Part shown: piece by piece, positions 46,476-55,161 of the stretch | Numbering within the stretch: position 1 is the stretch's first letter | Layout: each line of letters begins with the position of its first letter | NCBI RefSeq assembly: GCF_004078635.1 | Contig: NZ_RZNB01000004.1 | Span: forward strand, 248,001 to 312,000 | Source of the DNA: Labedella phragmitis | GTDB taxonomy: Bacteria > Actinomycetota > Actinomycetes > Actinomycetales > Microbacteriaceae | DNA: 64,000 nucleotides | Direction of reading: 5' to 3' | Notes under the pieces: generated by a model | The model's input: the letters and a program-made list of their open reading frames with translations, nothing else | What the model was told of the DNA's origin: nothing | Database searches by the model: none | Made by a program: the position numbers and the translations under genes

Positions 46476-48181
46476 GATGTGCACATCTCCAGAGGTTCGG
46501 GTGATTGTCGACCGGAGCGCACGATCCACACGGATACGCACACCTCGTCGCCGGGCTCGATGCCGCCGACCGTCGCCGACGGTGTTCCCGTCGGTGTCTT
46601 GTCGCCGGGGACGCCGTCGGTGCGCTGCCAGATGTAGCGGTCGCCCTCGCGTGCGTCGGGGTTGGTCCAGGAGAAGGTGACGGAGGCCCCGCCGTCGCCG
46701 ATGGCGATGTCGCCCTCTCCCGGCGCCGGAACGCCCTCAACGTCGAGCGGATCGTTCTCCACCGGGTTCGACGTCGCGACGGGTTCCTCCTCGCCTCCGA
46801 GCAGGATGCCGGCCGTCACGGCTCCGCCCACGAGCACGACGACGAGTCCGATCACGATCGCGGGGATCCATCGCCGTCGCGCCCGCACCGTGGAACGGCG
46901 CGCACCGCGGACGGTCGCGTCGTCGACTCCGGCACCGATCGCACCGGTGTGGGGAACGTGGTCGGCCGTCGACCACCCTGCCGTTCCGGCCGCAGGCGCT
47001 GCGACCCGTGCCGCGTCCGTCGGGCCGGGGTCCTGTCGCACGACGACGGGGCGCCGCATGATCGTCCGGTCGTCGTCGCCCGCTGCCCCGTCCGGCTGCG
47101 ACGCCGTCGGCCCCGCCGGGGGTGAGACGATGCGCCCGGTCGGTCCGACCCCCGGTTTCTGCGCCTCGACCGTCCGGATGTCGCGCATTCGGGTCGCGTC
47201 GGGGTCCCCGCCCTCGGGTCGCGTGTTCGACGGGATCGCGAGGTTCGGCACGTCGATCGTCGTCGGGCTGAACGAGAGCTCGAGCTCCACTCCCTGCAGA
47301 GCGCGCGCGAACTCGAGCACCGAGTCGTACCGCGACGCCTTGTCGACGGCCATACCGCGAGCGAGCACCAGCAGGAGGGATCGCGGGATGTCGGGGCGTT
47401 CGTCCTCGAGCGGAGTGATCGTGCCCCGCTCGATGCGGCCGATCAGGTCCACCATGCCGTTGGGCTTGCCGCGCACCTCGAACGGCGTGTGACCGGCGAG
47501 GAGCGTGTAGACGGTGGCAGCGAGTGAGAACACATCGCTGCGCACGTCCGTCTGCGGGTGGTCCGCGAACATCTCGGGAGGCGACCACGGGATCGACATG
47601 CCGATCGTCGGGCTCGTACCGCCGTCGGCCTCCCCCGTCGGAGAGCCGGCCGACGGCAGGAGTCCGGCGTGCGCATGGTCAGGATCGAGCGCGGCGGAGA
47701 TGCCGAAGTCGGTGAGCGCCGGCCACCCGTAAGCGTTGGTGAGCACGTTCGCCGGCTTGATGTCGCGGTGGAGGATTCCCGCGGCGTGAGCCGTCGCGAC
47801 GGCGCTCGACAAGCGCACGCCCGTCCGCAGCGCGTCCGCGACCGTGAAGCGGTGGTCCTTGTACTGCTCGGCGAGGCTCGGGCCGGCGCAGTACTCCATG
47901 ACGAAGTAGGGGCGCCCGTCCGCTGCGACCGCGGCCCCGTAGATCGTGACGATGTAGGGATGCGCGGAGAGCTGCGCCATGAGGTTCGCCTCGCCGACGA
48001 ACGCCGATCGCGACTGGTCGTCGACCGTCTCGGCGGCGAGCACCTTGACCGCCACCTCACGGCGCGGCAGCTCCTGTTCGTACAGGTAGACGTCGCTGAA
48101 CCCGCCGGATCCGAGGGGCCGGACGAAGGTCAGGCCCGGGATGTCGGGCGGACTCGTGGGAGCACGGCGCACCCTCGTCAC
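46472..48181 (-). CDS. Transmembrane Ser/Thr protein kinase (module B)
   Basis: The 569-residue kinase has LGSGGFSDVY, Lys46 (VAVKV), HRDIKPAN with Asp140, DFG at 158-160 and PWSPPEM. All catalytic residues are present. A Pro/Arg-rich juxtamembrane part with several Thr residues leads to one membrane helix (about 438-461) and a 108-residue ectodomain. The ectodomain shares the two-Cys FN3-like pattern of the module A kinase (FSWT, then CVSVWIVRSGR, then EMC). The start is GTG and overlaps the FHA stop (GTGA). It probably phosphorylates the linked FHA proteins, with the PP2C gene product as its antagonist. Confidence 0.93.
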   Translation of the reverse strand: MTRVRRAPTSPPDIPGLTFVRPLGSGGFSDVYLYEQELPRREVAVKVLAAETVDDQSRSAFVGEANLMAQLSAHPYIVTIYGAAVAADGRPYFVMEYCAGPSLAEQYKDHRFTVADALRTGVRLSSAVATAHAAGILHRDIKPANVLTNAYGWPALTDFGISAALDPDHAHAGLLPSAGSPTGEADGGTSPTIGMSIPWSPPEMFADHPQTDVRSDVFSLAATVYTLLAGHTPFEVRGKPNGMVDLIGRIERGTITPLEDERPDIPRSLLLVLARGMAVDKASRYDSVLEFARALQGVELELSFSPTTIDVPNLAIPSNTRPEGGDPDATRMRDIRTVEAQKPGVGPTGRIVSPPAGPTASQPDGAAGDDDRTIMRRPVVVRQDPGPTDAARVAAPAAGTAGWSTADHVPHTGAIGAGVDDATVRGARRSTVRARRRWIPAIVIGLVVVLVGGAVTAGILLGGEEEPVATSNPVENDPLDVEGVPAPGEGDIAIGDGGASVTFSWTNPDAREGDRYIWQRTDGVPGDKTPTGTPSATVGGIEPGDEVCVSVWIVRSGRQSPEPLEMCTS

Positions 48182-49416
48182 ACTCCCCTGACGCGCATCG
48201 TGACACCGCCGCCCAGATCGATGAGGGTACCCGCGATGACGGGGGTCGGCTCACCGCCACGGAGCTTCTCCGGCGGACGACCGGGGACGATGACGATCGT
48301 GCCGTTCGAGGAGTGCAGATCCGTCACGACGACCGTGCCGCCCTCGACGCCGACGCGGACGTGATTGCGCGAGATGTCGTCGCCGACGAGCGTCACGAGG
48401 TGCGGGAGGGCGGAAGCCGGAACTCCCGCGACGCTCGGCGCCCGGCCGAGCACGACGGGGACGTCGAGCGGCTGCCGGGACCCCGATGGCAGTTCGAGCT
48501 CGTAGCGCTGCACCGCGAACGACTGCGGGACCGCAGCGGGGACGTGCGCCCCCTGGCGGGCCGCGCGCAGGTCCTCGGCGAGCACGGTGAGCCCGTCGTG
48601 GTCGCCGAGGGTGTCCGCCGGCACTGGAGCGTCGGAGGCACCGGGCGCGGGCGGGAGCAGTGGTGCCGACGGAAGCGACGGCGCAGGTGCCAGGGGCGGA
48701 GCGGGCGGAGCGGGCGGAGCGGGCGTCCCTGCGGCCGCAGCGGCACGAGCCGCGCGGACCGCGCGCGACGGACGGGCGATCGTGTGACCCTCGATCGGGT
48801 CGTCGTCGATCGGGTCGTCGTCGATCGCGTCGTCGTCGAGGGAAACGGGCACCGCTGGTCCCGCGTCATTGCCAGCGGTCGCCTGCTCGACGTGGCGCCC
48901 TGCGCCCCGTTCTCCGTCCAGCGCTACGTCCCGCTCGCCGTTCGGCACCGCGTCCCGCTCGTCCTCCTTCACGGAGATGCGCGACACCCAGACGGAACCG
49001 GCGTCGAGCTCGAGATCGACCACGGGGGCGCCGGGGTCCCCGAGTTCGAAGGTGACGGCTGTCGCGCCGTCGATGTGCCGCTCCGTCCAGCTCGCGAAGC
49101 CGCGCGCTTCGACGCTCTCCTCACCGGCTCGGGTCGACACGAGCGCCCGGCCTTCACCGCGCGCGACGATGCCGACGCCGTCCTCCTCGAGGCGACCGGG
49201 CAGCCAGAACGCGAGCACGAACGACGGCGTGCTCGTGAGCCCGGCCGACGTGAGCGCGTCGAGGAGCCCCTGCACCGTCGAACCTCCGCGGGTGAGCGCG
49301 ACGAGCGGCTCGATACGGTCGCTCGTGAGCTCGAGACGCACCGCGAGCAGGCAACCGGGTGCCGCGACGGCGAGCCACTCGGGCGCGACGGTCGGGCTGT
49401 AGCGGAATACGGGCAT
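48178..49416 (-). CDS. FHA domain protein with long N-terminal region (module B)
   Basis: The 412-residue protein begins MPVFRYSPTVAPEWLAVAAPG, parallel to the module A protein at 33145. A middle region has DDDPI repeats and an APPAPPAPP stretch. It ends in an FHA domain (about 320-405) with VLGRAPSV, ISRNH and SSNGTIVI, the phosphothreonine-binding residues. It starts 11 bases after the phosphatase stop and overlaps the kinase gene. Likely a direct kinase substrate or adaptor. Confidence 0.88.
   Translation of the reverse strand: MPVFRYSPTVAPEWLAVAAPGCLLAVRLELTSDRIEPLVALTRGGSTVQGLLDALTSAGLTSTPSFVLAFWLPGRLEEDGVGIVARGEGRALVSTRAGEESVEARGFASWTERHIDGATAVTFELGDPGAPVVDLELDAGSVWVSRISVKEDERDAVPNGERDVALDGERGAGRHVEQATAGNDAGPAVPVSLDDDAIDDDPIDDDPIEGHTIARPSRAVRAARAAAAAGTPAPPAPPAPPLAPAPSLPSAPLLPPAPGASDAPVPADTLGDHDGLTVLAEDLRAARQGAHVPAAVPQSFAVQRYELELPSGSRQPLDVPVVLGRAPSVAGVPASALPHLVTLVGDDISRNHVRVGVEGGTVVVTDLHSSNGTIVIVPGRPPEKLRGGEPTPVIAGTLIDLGGGVTMRVRGV
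48791..48835 (-). repeat. Three tandem 15-bp repeats coding for acidic DDDPI steps
   Basis: The 15-bp unit TCGATCGGGTCGTCG occurs twice exactly and once with one change, encoding DDDPI/DDDAI in the linker of the FHA protein. It is an in-frame repeat likely to vary in copy number. Confidence 0.85.
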
Positions 49417-49427
49417 GCGTCAGGACC

Positions 49428-50258
49428 TCATGTTCGGGGAAGCGTCTCTTCCAGGACGCCGAGCGGCCTGTCGTCGTGGTAACCGGGGCTCTGCGGTCCC
49501 GTCTCGGTGCTCACGGCGTCGACGACGACGACGGTGACATTGTCCCGCGAGCCCTGCCGGATCGCTCGTTCGACGAGCGCGGACGCTGCGTTCTCGACGC
49601 CCGCGTCGAGGTCGCCGACGATCTCCGCCTCCGACACGTCGCGCGTGAGCCCGTCCGAGCAGATCACGAAGGTCTGGCGTCCCGAGACGGGGATCAGCCA
49701 CACGTCGGGGTCCGCGTCGTCCTCGACCCCGACGGCGCGCGTCACGACGTTCCGATCGGGATGGGACGCGGCCTGCTCGCGCGTGATCGATCCGTCGTCG
49801 AGGAGTTCCTGAACGGCGGAGTGGTCGACGGTCACCTGGCGGAGTCCGCGCTCGTCCCGCAGGTAGACGCGGGAGTCGCCGATGTTGAAGACCATCCAGT
49901 GCAGGTCGATCTGCGTCGAGAGACTCACGAGAGCGACGCCGGCGATGGTCGTTCCGGCGATGCCGCCCCGTGTGCTCCACGACCGCACCGTGGCGTTCGC
50001 CGCCGTGATCGCCGTGAAGATCGCTTCGGGCGCGGTCGGACGTCCGGGGCGCACGCTCAGACCGAGCTGCTCGACCATCGCGCGACTCGCGAGGTCGCCG
50101 CGGTGGTGACCGCCGAGGCCGTCTGCGACGGCGAAGACCGGCGCGGCGCTGAAGAGGCTGTCCTCGTTGACCGCCCTGACCGGTCCGGTCTCGGATCTCC
50201 CCGCGGCGGCGATCGAGATCTCCGACCGTTCATCGGCGATCAGGATGCGATTGTCCAC
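49428..50258 (-). CDS. PP2C-family Ser/Thr protein phosphatase
   Basis: The 276-residue phosphatase has the PP2C motifs RAVNEDSLF, VADGLGGHHRGDLAS, FNIGDSRVYL, ICSDGLTRDV and QGSRDNVTVVVV. The metal-binding aspartates are present, so it should be active. The GTG at 50258 has GGAAGG eight bases upstream, and translation upstream of it is low-complexity. It is the only phosphatase in the 30-kb run and would reverse the action of one or both kinases. It appears to be the first gene of module B, with a 121-base gap before it. Confidence 0.93.
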   Translation of the reverse strand: MDNRILIADERSEISIAAAGRSETGPVRAVNEDSLFSAAPVFAVADGLGGHHRGDLASRAMVEQLGLSVRPGRPTAPEAIFTAITAANATVRSWSTRGGIAGTTIAGVALVSLSTQIDLHWMVFNIGDSRVYLRDERGLRQVTVDHSAVQELLDDGSITREQAASHPDRNVVTRAVGVEDDADPDVWLIPVSGRQTFVICSDGLTRDVSEAEIVGDLDAGVENAASALVERAIRQGSRDNVTVVVVDAVSTETGPQSPGYHDDRPLGVLEETLPRT

Positions 50259-50379
50259 GCGAACGTCCTTCCCCGGGCCTCGGTACGACAGCGGACCCGT
50301 CCGCCACGCTACTCGACCCCTGCCGCGACTCGCGATGGGGACGGCTGCCCATCGCCCGGCGGCACCTCGGTGCGATCGA

Positions 50380-51660
50380 TCAGGCTCGAGCGGCGGGTCC
50401 GGCCTCGAGCACGCGCTCGTACTCCTCGCGCGCCTCGATGTTGCGCGCGCGGACGGATCGCCCGCGCTTCCCCACCCACACGCCGAACCAGATCGGGACC
50501 TCGCGAGCGACGATGAACGCGAGGACCGCAGCGGGCGTGAGGGCCTGCGCGAGCAGGAACGACGGCACCTGGGACGGAGCGACCTCGAACGCGTTCTGGA
50601 TGAGAGCGCCACCGAGCGCTCCGGCATAGGTGATGATCGCGACGACGAAGCCGCCGATCACATAGCCCCACCAGGGTGCACGAGTGAGCACGACGATGAG
50701 CAGCACCCAGGCGAGGAAGAACACGATCACGGGCACGAAGAAGGCCGCACTCGTGAGGATCGTCATCGCCGAGGCGGCGTAGTCGACAGCTGTCCCCGAC
50801 AGAAGCGGGGTCAGCAGGAGGGCGACGAAGTACAGCGCACCGAAGACGGCCGTCGCGAGGACGCCGACGAGAACGCCGAAGCCGCGGTTGCCCTTCTTCT
50901 TGGGAGGCGCCGGGGCCTGAACGTAGACGGGGCGCTGCGCGGCACCGTCGGAACGGTCGGCGGCGTCGCGATCCGACGCCGTCCGGGTGTCGACGGCGCG
51001 GTCGTCGCGATCCCTCGCGATGCGTTCGGTCGTCGACGACCGGTCGCGATCGGCCTCGTGCGTCGACGCGGCGGATCCCGCGGATCCCGCGGCGACAGCG
51101 GCGACCGCAGCCGCCCCCGAGCCGGATCCTGCTCCGGAACTCGCGGGTGAGGGGTCGCCGAGGGCCTGCGGCGGGTACGGGTGGAAGTCCTCCTCCGGAG
51201 ACGGCTTCGTGAGGGGCCGCTCGTCGGCGCCGGGTTCGGTGTCCGGCTCCTGATACGCGCCGTAATCGACGACGATCTCCTCCCCGCCGGGACCTTCCGT
51301 CGCGGGCGACGGCTCGGCGTCCGTCGCCCCGATCGGGTAGGGCTCGCGCTCCTCGCCGGACAGGTCGTCGTTCGACGAGAGTGCGGAGGTGGAGGCGGCG
51401 GAAGCCGAGCCGTCGTAGACGTCAGCCGGACTCGTCGGCTGGACGGGCTCCGCCGGGACCCCAGGGTCAGCGGGAGCCGCACCGTCGATCGAGTGGCTCG
51501 GGTCGGCGGCGACCGCAGCGACGTCGTCTCGGTTCACGTCGTCACCGGCGTCACCCTGCACCGTGCTGTCATCGGAGCTGGGGCCGTCGAGGATGATGCC
51601 GTCGTGCGACTGCTGGTCCTCATGGGGCGAAGTCTCGTGGTCTGGCGTGTTCGACGTCAT
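50380..51660 (-). CDS. Membrane protein with long disordered acidic cytoplasmic tail
   Basis: The 426-residue protein has about 240 N-terminal residues rich in Asp, Ser, Ala, Pro and Glu, then the basic patch APPKKKGNRGFG and four membrane helices (about 250-275, 290-315, 320-340, 345-385). A charged C-terminal tail ends YERVLEAGPAARA. The ATG at 51660 follows GGGAG. A start 15 codons earlier is less well supported. The family is not recognised. The many Thr/Ser residues in the tail could be kinase targets, which is only a guess from its position beside module B. Confidence 0.72.
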   Translation of the reverse strand: MTSNTPDHETSPHEDQQSHDGIILDGPSSDDSTVQGDAGDDVNRDDVAAVAADPSHSIDGAAPADPGVPAEPVQPTSPADVYDGSASAASTSALSSNDDLSGEEREPYPIGATDAEPSPATEGPGGEEIVVDYGAYQEPDTEPGADERPLTKPSPEEDFHPYPPQALGDPSPASSGAGSGSGAAAVAAVAAGSAGSAASTHEADRDRSSTTERIARDRDDRAVDTRTASDRDAADRSDGAAQRPVYVQAPAPPKKKGNRGFGVLVGVLATAVFGALYFVALLLTPLLSGTAVDYAASAMTILTSAAFFVPVIVFFLAWVLLIVVLTRAPWWGYVIGGFVVAIITYAGALGGALIQNAFEVAPSQVPSFLLAQALTPAAVLAFIVAREVPIWFGVWVGKRGRSVRARNIEAREEYERVLEAGPAARA

Positions 51661-51719
51661 GGCGGAGCTCCCGTTCTGCGGCGAGCAGGTCTTCTGCTCG
51701 GGCATGACTCTAACGCGGG

Positions 51720-51738
51720 ACCCGGCCCCCGGCCGGGT
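51720..51738 (-). terminator. Hairpin after the 51801 gene
   Basis: ACCCGGCC-CCC-GGCCGGGT is a perfect 8-bp GC-rich stem with a three-base loop. It lies 62 bases after the stop of the 51801 gene and 59 bases before the start of the next gene, where a terminator is expected. Confidence 0.6.
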
Positions 51739-51800
51739 GGCACGCGGGACTCGGCCGAGCCCGTCGTCGACCGGGCGTCATCCCCTCCGCGCGGAGAGCC

Positions 51801-52523
51801 TCACTCCGCGGCGGGCCAGAGGGATTCGACGATGTCCTGGGTGTACCGGTCCGGCGCGAAGTTCACCCAGTGCGTCGCGATCCACACGCCACCGCGGACG
51901 AAGTGCGATTCACCCGTGCGGTAGGTGCCGAGTTCGTCCGTCACTGTCTCGCTGTCGATGCAGCGCTTCCCTTCGGATTCGTCGTAGCACTCGTAACCGA
52001 GCGAGTCGAGCTGTTCGAGGACCGCCGCCGCCGTGTCCGACGACACCTGCGTGATGTTCGTGTTGAGACCGTACTCCCCCGCGAAGCCCCAACTGCACTT
52101 GAAGGTCGTACCGTCGGTGATGAGGGCGGCGAGGACCGGATCGGTCGAGCCGAGGCTGTCCGTGACGGAGTCGTCGTTGAGGGGCAGGCCCGTCGACTCG
52201 AGGTACTCGTACATCTCCGACGAATAGATCTGCGTGCATTCGGTGGGGCGCGGGGCGGCCGGCGCGGCCTCCGCCGTCTGCGCCGGAACCGGCCGCGAGC
52301 CGTCGCCGACGGCGGTGCCCGTGTCGGGACGCGTCGGACTCGCCATCCCGGCGCCGTCCATGTGCGTCAGCAGCGCGAACACACTGCCGGCGAGCAGCGC
52401 GAGGACGGCGGCGATCGCGATGGCCGAACCGATCCACAGGCGGCTGCGACGAGGGGTCCCACCGTCGTCGCGCGCATCGGCGGTCGACGGGCTGTGCTCA
52501 TCGACGGCGTCGGGATGCGTCAT
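51801..52523 (-). CDS. Single-pass membrane-anchored secreted protein, unknown function
   Basis: The 240-residue protein has a polar N-terminus, one membrane helix (about residues 33-55, LWIGSAIAIAAVLALLAGSVFALL) and an extracellular domain of about 150 residues with four cysteines (PTECTQ, FKCSWG, YECYDE, KRCID). These probably form two disulfides. The ATG at 52523 follows the strong site AGGAGG. It lies between the pilus operon and module B and belongs clearly to neither. I do not recognise the family. Confidence 0.7.
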   Translation of the reverse strand: MTHPDAVDEHSPSTADARDDGGTPRRSRLWIGSAIAIAAVLALLAGSVFALLTHMDGAGMASPTRPDTGTAVGDGSRPVPAQTAEAAPAAPRPTECTQIYSSEMYEYLESTGLPLNDDSVTDSLGSTDPVLAALITDGTTFKCSWGFAGEYGLNTNITQVSSDTAAAVLEQLDSLGYECYDESEGKRCIDSETVTDELGTYRTGESHFVRGGVWIATHWVNFAPDRYTQDIVESLWPAAE

Positions 52524-52617
52524 GACTCCTCCTGGGGGCTTGGGCCACTCCTCGATGCTACCCGTCACGAGATCGGGGCGGCCGTACCGCGCTGCGGGGT
52601 GGCTGCGTGTTCGCCCG

Positions 52618-53319
52618 TTACTCCGCGGCCGCTTCTTCTGCTCCCGCCGCGCCGAGGAGGACGTAGGCGAAACCCGTCGAGGTCGCTGTGAACGAGCCGG
52701 TGTCCTCGTCGGAACTGACCTGGAGCGACGTGACGAGGAACAATCGTTCGCCGTGCTGGAGCCGATCGACGAAGTCGAGGACGTCCTCGTTGGAACCCGT
52801 GACCGCGACGGAGACCTGCATGGAGTAGAAGTTCTCCGGCGTGATGAGGGGATCCGTGATCATCGGAGGACCGGTGGGTTCGGCGGGAGCCGGTTGCTCC
52901 TCGGCCCCCTCCTCTGCTTCCTCCGTGTCCCCTTCGTGGGCACCCGAGTCCGGTGGCACGTCGACGACCGGAGGGGTGTACGCGACGAGCGGCGACGTCG
53001 TCACTTGCGTGACCGTCGTGCCGCTCGCCGCGGCGAGGGCATCGAGCTGGTCGAGCAGGAGCGACGACTCCGACGTGACGGGGATCGACGTACGCAACGC
53101 GTCCCGGTCCTCCTCGAGCGCGTCGAGGCCCCCGAAAGCCGTCTCCAGACGAGCGACGGTCGCCTCGGTTGCGGCGTTCTGCGCGTCGACGCCCCGGCGT
53201 TGCTCATCCGTCGCTCGCATCGCGACGAGTTGCGGCTCGACACCGACGAACCATCCGAGCACGAGCACGGCGACGGCGACGATGGCCGTCCCGATGATCC
53301 AGAGCCTCTGCGCGTTCAC
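52618..53319 (-). CDS. pilO: PilO-like type IV pilus alignment protein
   Basis: The 233-residue protein has one N-terminal helix (LWIIGTAIVAVAVLVLGWFV), a coiled coil (about 35-80), an acidic Pro-rich insert and a C-terminal ferredoxin-like fold (FYSMQVSVAVTGSNEDVLDFVDRLQHGERLFLVTSLQV). This is the PilO layout. PilO pairs with PilN to link cytoplasmic PilM to the pilus base. The GTG start overlaps the pilN stop (GTGA), and the family assignment rests on this order as well as on the fold pattern. It is the last recognised gene of the pilus locus. Confidence 0.85.
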   Translation of the reverse strand: MNAQRLWIIGTAIVAVAVLVLGWFVGVEPQLVAMRATDEQRRGVDAQNAATEATVARLETAFGGLDALEEDRDALRTSIPVTSESSLLLDQLDALAAASGTTVTQVTTSPLVAYTPPVVDVPPDSGAHEGDTEEAEEGAEEQPAPAEPTGPPMITDPLITPENFYSMQVSVAVTGSNEDVLDFVDRLQHGERLFLVTSLQVSSDEDTGSFTATSTGFAYVLLGAAGAEEAAAE

Positions 53320-54020
53320 TCGCCCGCCTCCGATCCCGCCTGGCCCTCGCCGACCTTCTCGTCGTCGGGCGTGAATCGTTCGGACCAGGCGCCCTCATCG
53401 ATCTGCATGGTCACCGCCGACGTGTACAAACGGCTCTCCTCGTCGAGCGACACGGAGGCGGGGGTGGCTCCGACATACCCGGGCAGGTCGGCGAGACCGT
53501 CGAGCCACGACGTCACGTCCGGAAGAGTCGCGCTCACCGCCGAGAAGGTGAGCGTCGCGACGCGCGGCTCCTGCAACGGCTCGTCCGACTGTGCGAACTC
53601 GCTGAGCGGCGATGCCGACTCGATCAAGACCGACATGACGACGACGTCGGCCGGGAGCTTCGACTGGACGCTCAGAAGGTAGTCCTTCCAGAGGATCTCA
53701 GTCGACGCTCCGACCTTCCGTCCGCTCTCGATGAGGGCGATCTCCTCCTGCACCCGGCGCACCTCGATGTACTTCGCCTGCTCGACGAGCAGATCCGCCG
53801 TGCGAGCTTGTGATGCGAGGAGCGCGAACTGACTCTGCACGTTGAGCCACGTCGCCCCTCCGGCGGCGAGACCGACGACGAGCAGCACGCCGAGCAGACC
53901 GAGCAGCAGCCGACGACGGGTCTTCTTGGCCTGATGCTCCGCGACGATTTCGGGCGGGATGAGATCGGCGCGTGGACGGCGACCGACCGCGAGTTCCTCG
54001 ACGGCGCTCCGGGGGCTCAT
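53316..54020 (-). CDS. pilN: PilN-like type IV pilus alignment protein
   Basis: The 234-residue protein has a cytoplasmic N-terminus with PRADLIPPEIV in the place of the INLLP-type PilM-binding motif. A membrane helix (LLLGLLGVLLVVGLAAGG), a coiled coil and a C-terminal alpha/beta domain follow. PilN binds PilM through its N-terminus and PilO through the periplasmic-side domain. The ATG overlaps the pilM stop (ATGA). The overlap with pilO at the other end supports production in fixed ratio. Confidence 0.87.
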   Translation of the reverse strand: MSPRSAVEELAVGRRPRADLIPPEIVAEHQAKKTRRRLLLGLLGVLLVVGLAAGGATWLNVQSQFALLASQARTADLLVEQAKYIEVRRVQEEIALIESGRKVGASTEILWKDYLLSVQSKLPADVVVMSVLIESASPLSEFAQSDEPLQEPRVATLTFSAVSATLPDVTSWLDGLADLPGYVGATPASVSLDEESRLYTSAVTMQIDEGAWSERFTPDDEKVGEGQAGSEAGE

Positions 54021-55102
54021 GCCGCTGCCCTCCCCGCGTGGGCGTCCTGCACGCCGACGGCGAGCCCGAGCGCCACCGTGAACTCCGCCTGCCGGGCATG
54101 CAGCCCTTTGGCGTCTACGCCGCGCGCGATCGCAAGACCGGCGAGCACGTCCACCGGAGCGACCGGCAGACGCGTCAACTCGGCGAGCGCCTCCGGCAGT
54201 CCGCGGAGGAAGGACCCTCCCCCGCACAGCTGGATCCGCTGGAGGATGGAATCGGGCCGAGTGTGCGTGAAGTAGGCCACCGTGTTCCGGATGCTCCCGA
54301 GCAGATCGCTCGCGACCTCGTTGATGATATTCATCGCCGGCACGTGCCACGGGTCAACGACCCGCGTCGTCAGACCGACGAACCGCTTGAGCGTCTCCGC
54401 CTCGCCTCGCTCGAGTTCGAGCCGGAGCTTCAGAGCCTCGGTGACGTCCTCACCGCCCGACGGGATGATGCGGAGGAACTGGGGAACACCACGCGTCGAG
54501 ATGACGACGGTCGTGGCCGTCGCGCCAATCTCGACGACCGCTTCCGTGACGATCCCTGCACCCTCCGACGCGGCCGTGCCCAGGAGGAGGCGTGAGAGCG
54601 CGAAAGGAACGAGGTCGACGCCCGAGGTGGTGAGTCCCGCGAGTTCGACGGCTCGAACGTTCCCGAGGACGGCCTCCTTGATCGCGGCGATCAACAAGCC
54701 GTTCACGACCGGGCCCGAGTCCGACATCGCCTCGGAGATCGGGTAGAAATCGAGTAGAGCCTCCTCCACCGGCACGGGGAGATGATCCTGGACCTGGTAC
54801 GGGAGCGACTCGCGGATTCGCGTGATCGACATACGGGGAAGGGTCAGGTCACGGGCGAGCACACGCTGGTTGCCCATCCCGATCACGACCTCCTTGGAGC
54901 CGAAACCCGCCGTCGACCACAACCGTTTGAGGGACGAGGCGACGGTGCGCTGCTCGATGACCTCACCGCGCGCGACGGCGCCCTCCGGCAAAGGAATCTC
55001 TCCGAAACGCAGCACGGTCGGTCGCGCCTTGTCCGGGTCCTTGAGTTCGACGGCGCGAATGGCGACGCTGCCGATGTCGATGCCGACGACGCTCGATGCC
55101 AT
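54017..55102 (-). CDS. pilM: PilM-like cytoplasmic actin-fold pilus protein
   Basis: The 361-residue protein starts MASSVVGIDIGSVAIRAVEL, the phosphate-1 loop of the FtsA/PilM actin-like fold, and carries VEIGATATTVVI and LCGGGSFLRGLPEAL later. PilM forms the cytoplasmic ring adaptor of the type IVa pilus by binding PilN. The ATG at 55102 follows AGGAGACACACC. An in-frame start 21 codons earlier is unlikely because the actin fold begins right here. It is 59 bases after pilD. Confidence 0.92.
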   Translation of the reverse strand: MASSVVGIDIGSVAIRAVELKDPDKARPTVLRFGEIPLPEGAVARGEVIEQRTVASSLKRLWSTAGFGSKEVVIGMGNQRVLARDLTLPRMSITRIRESLPYQVQDHLPVPVEEALLDFYPISEAMSDSGPVVNGLLIAAIKEAVLGNVRAVELAGLTTSGVDLVPFALSRLLLGTAASEGAGIVTEAVVEIGATATTVVISTRGVPQFLRIIPSGGEDVTEALKLRLELERGEAETLKRFVGLTTRVVDPWHVPAMNIINEVASDLLGSIRNTVAYFTHTRPDSILQRIQLCGGGSFLRGLPEALAELTRLPVAPVDVLAGLAIARGVDAKGLHARQAEFTVALGLAVGVQDAHAGRAAA

Positions 55103-55161
55103 GGTGTGTCTCCTGAACTGTGGTGCTCGTGGTGCGTGGTGGACGCGGGCGCTCGGTGCGC

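Noticed and set aside
31629-48181. PASTA domains in the two kinases
   Set aside because: No PASTA-type repeats are visible after the membrane helices. The outside parts are single short FN3-like domains.
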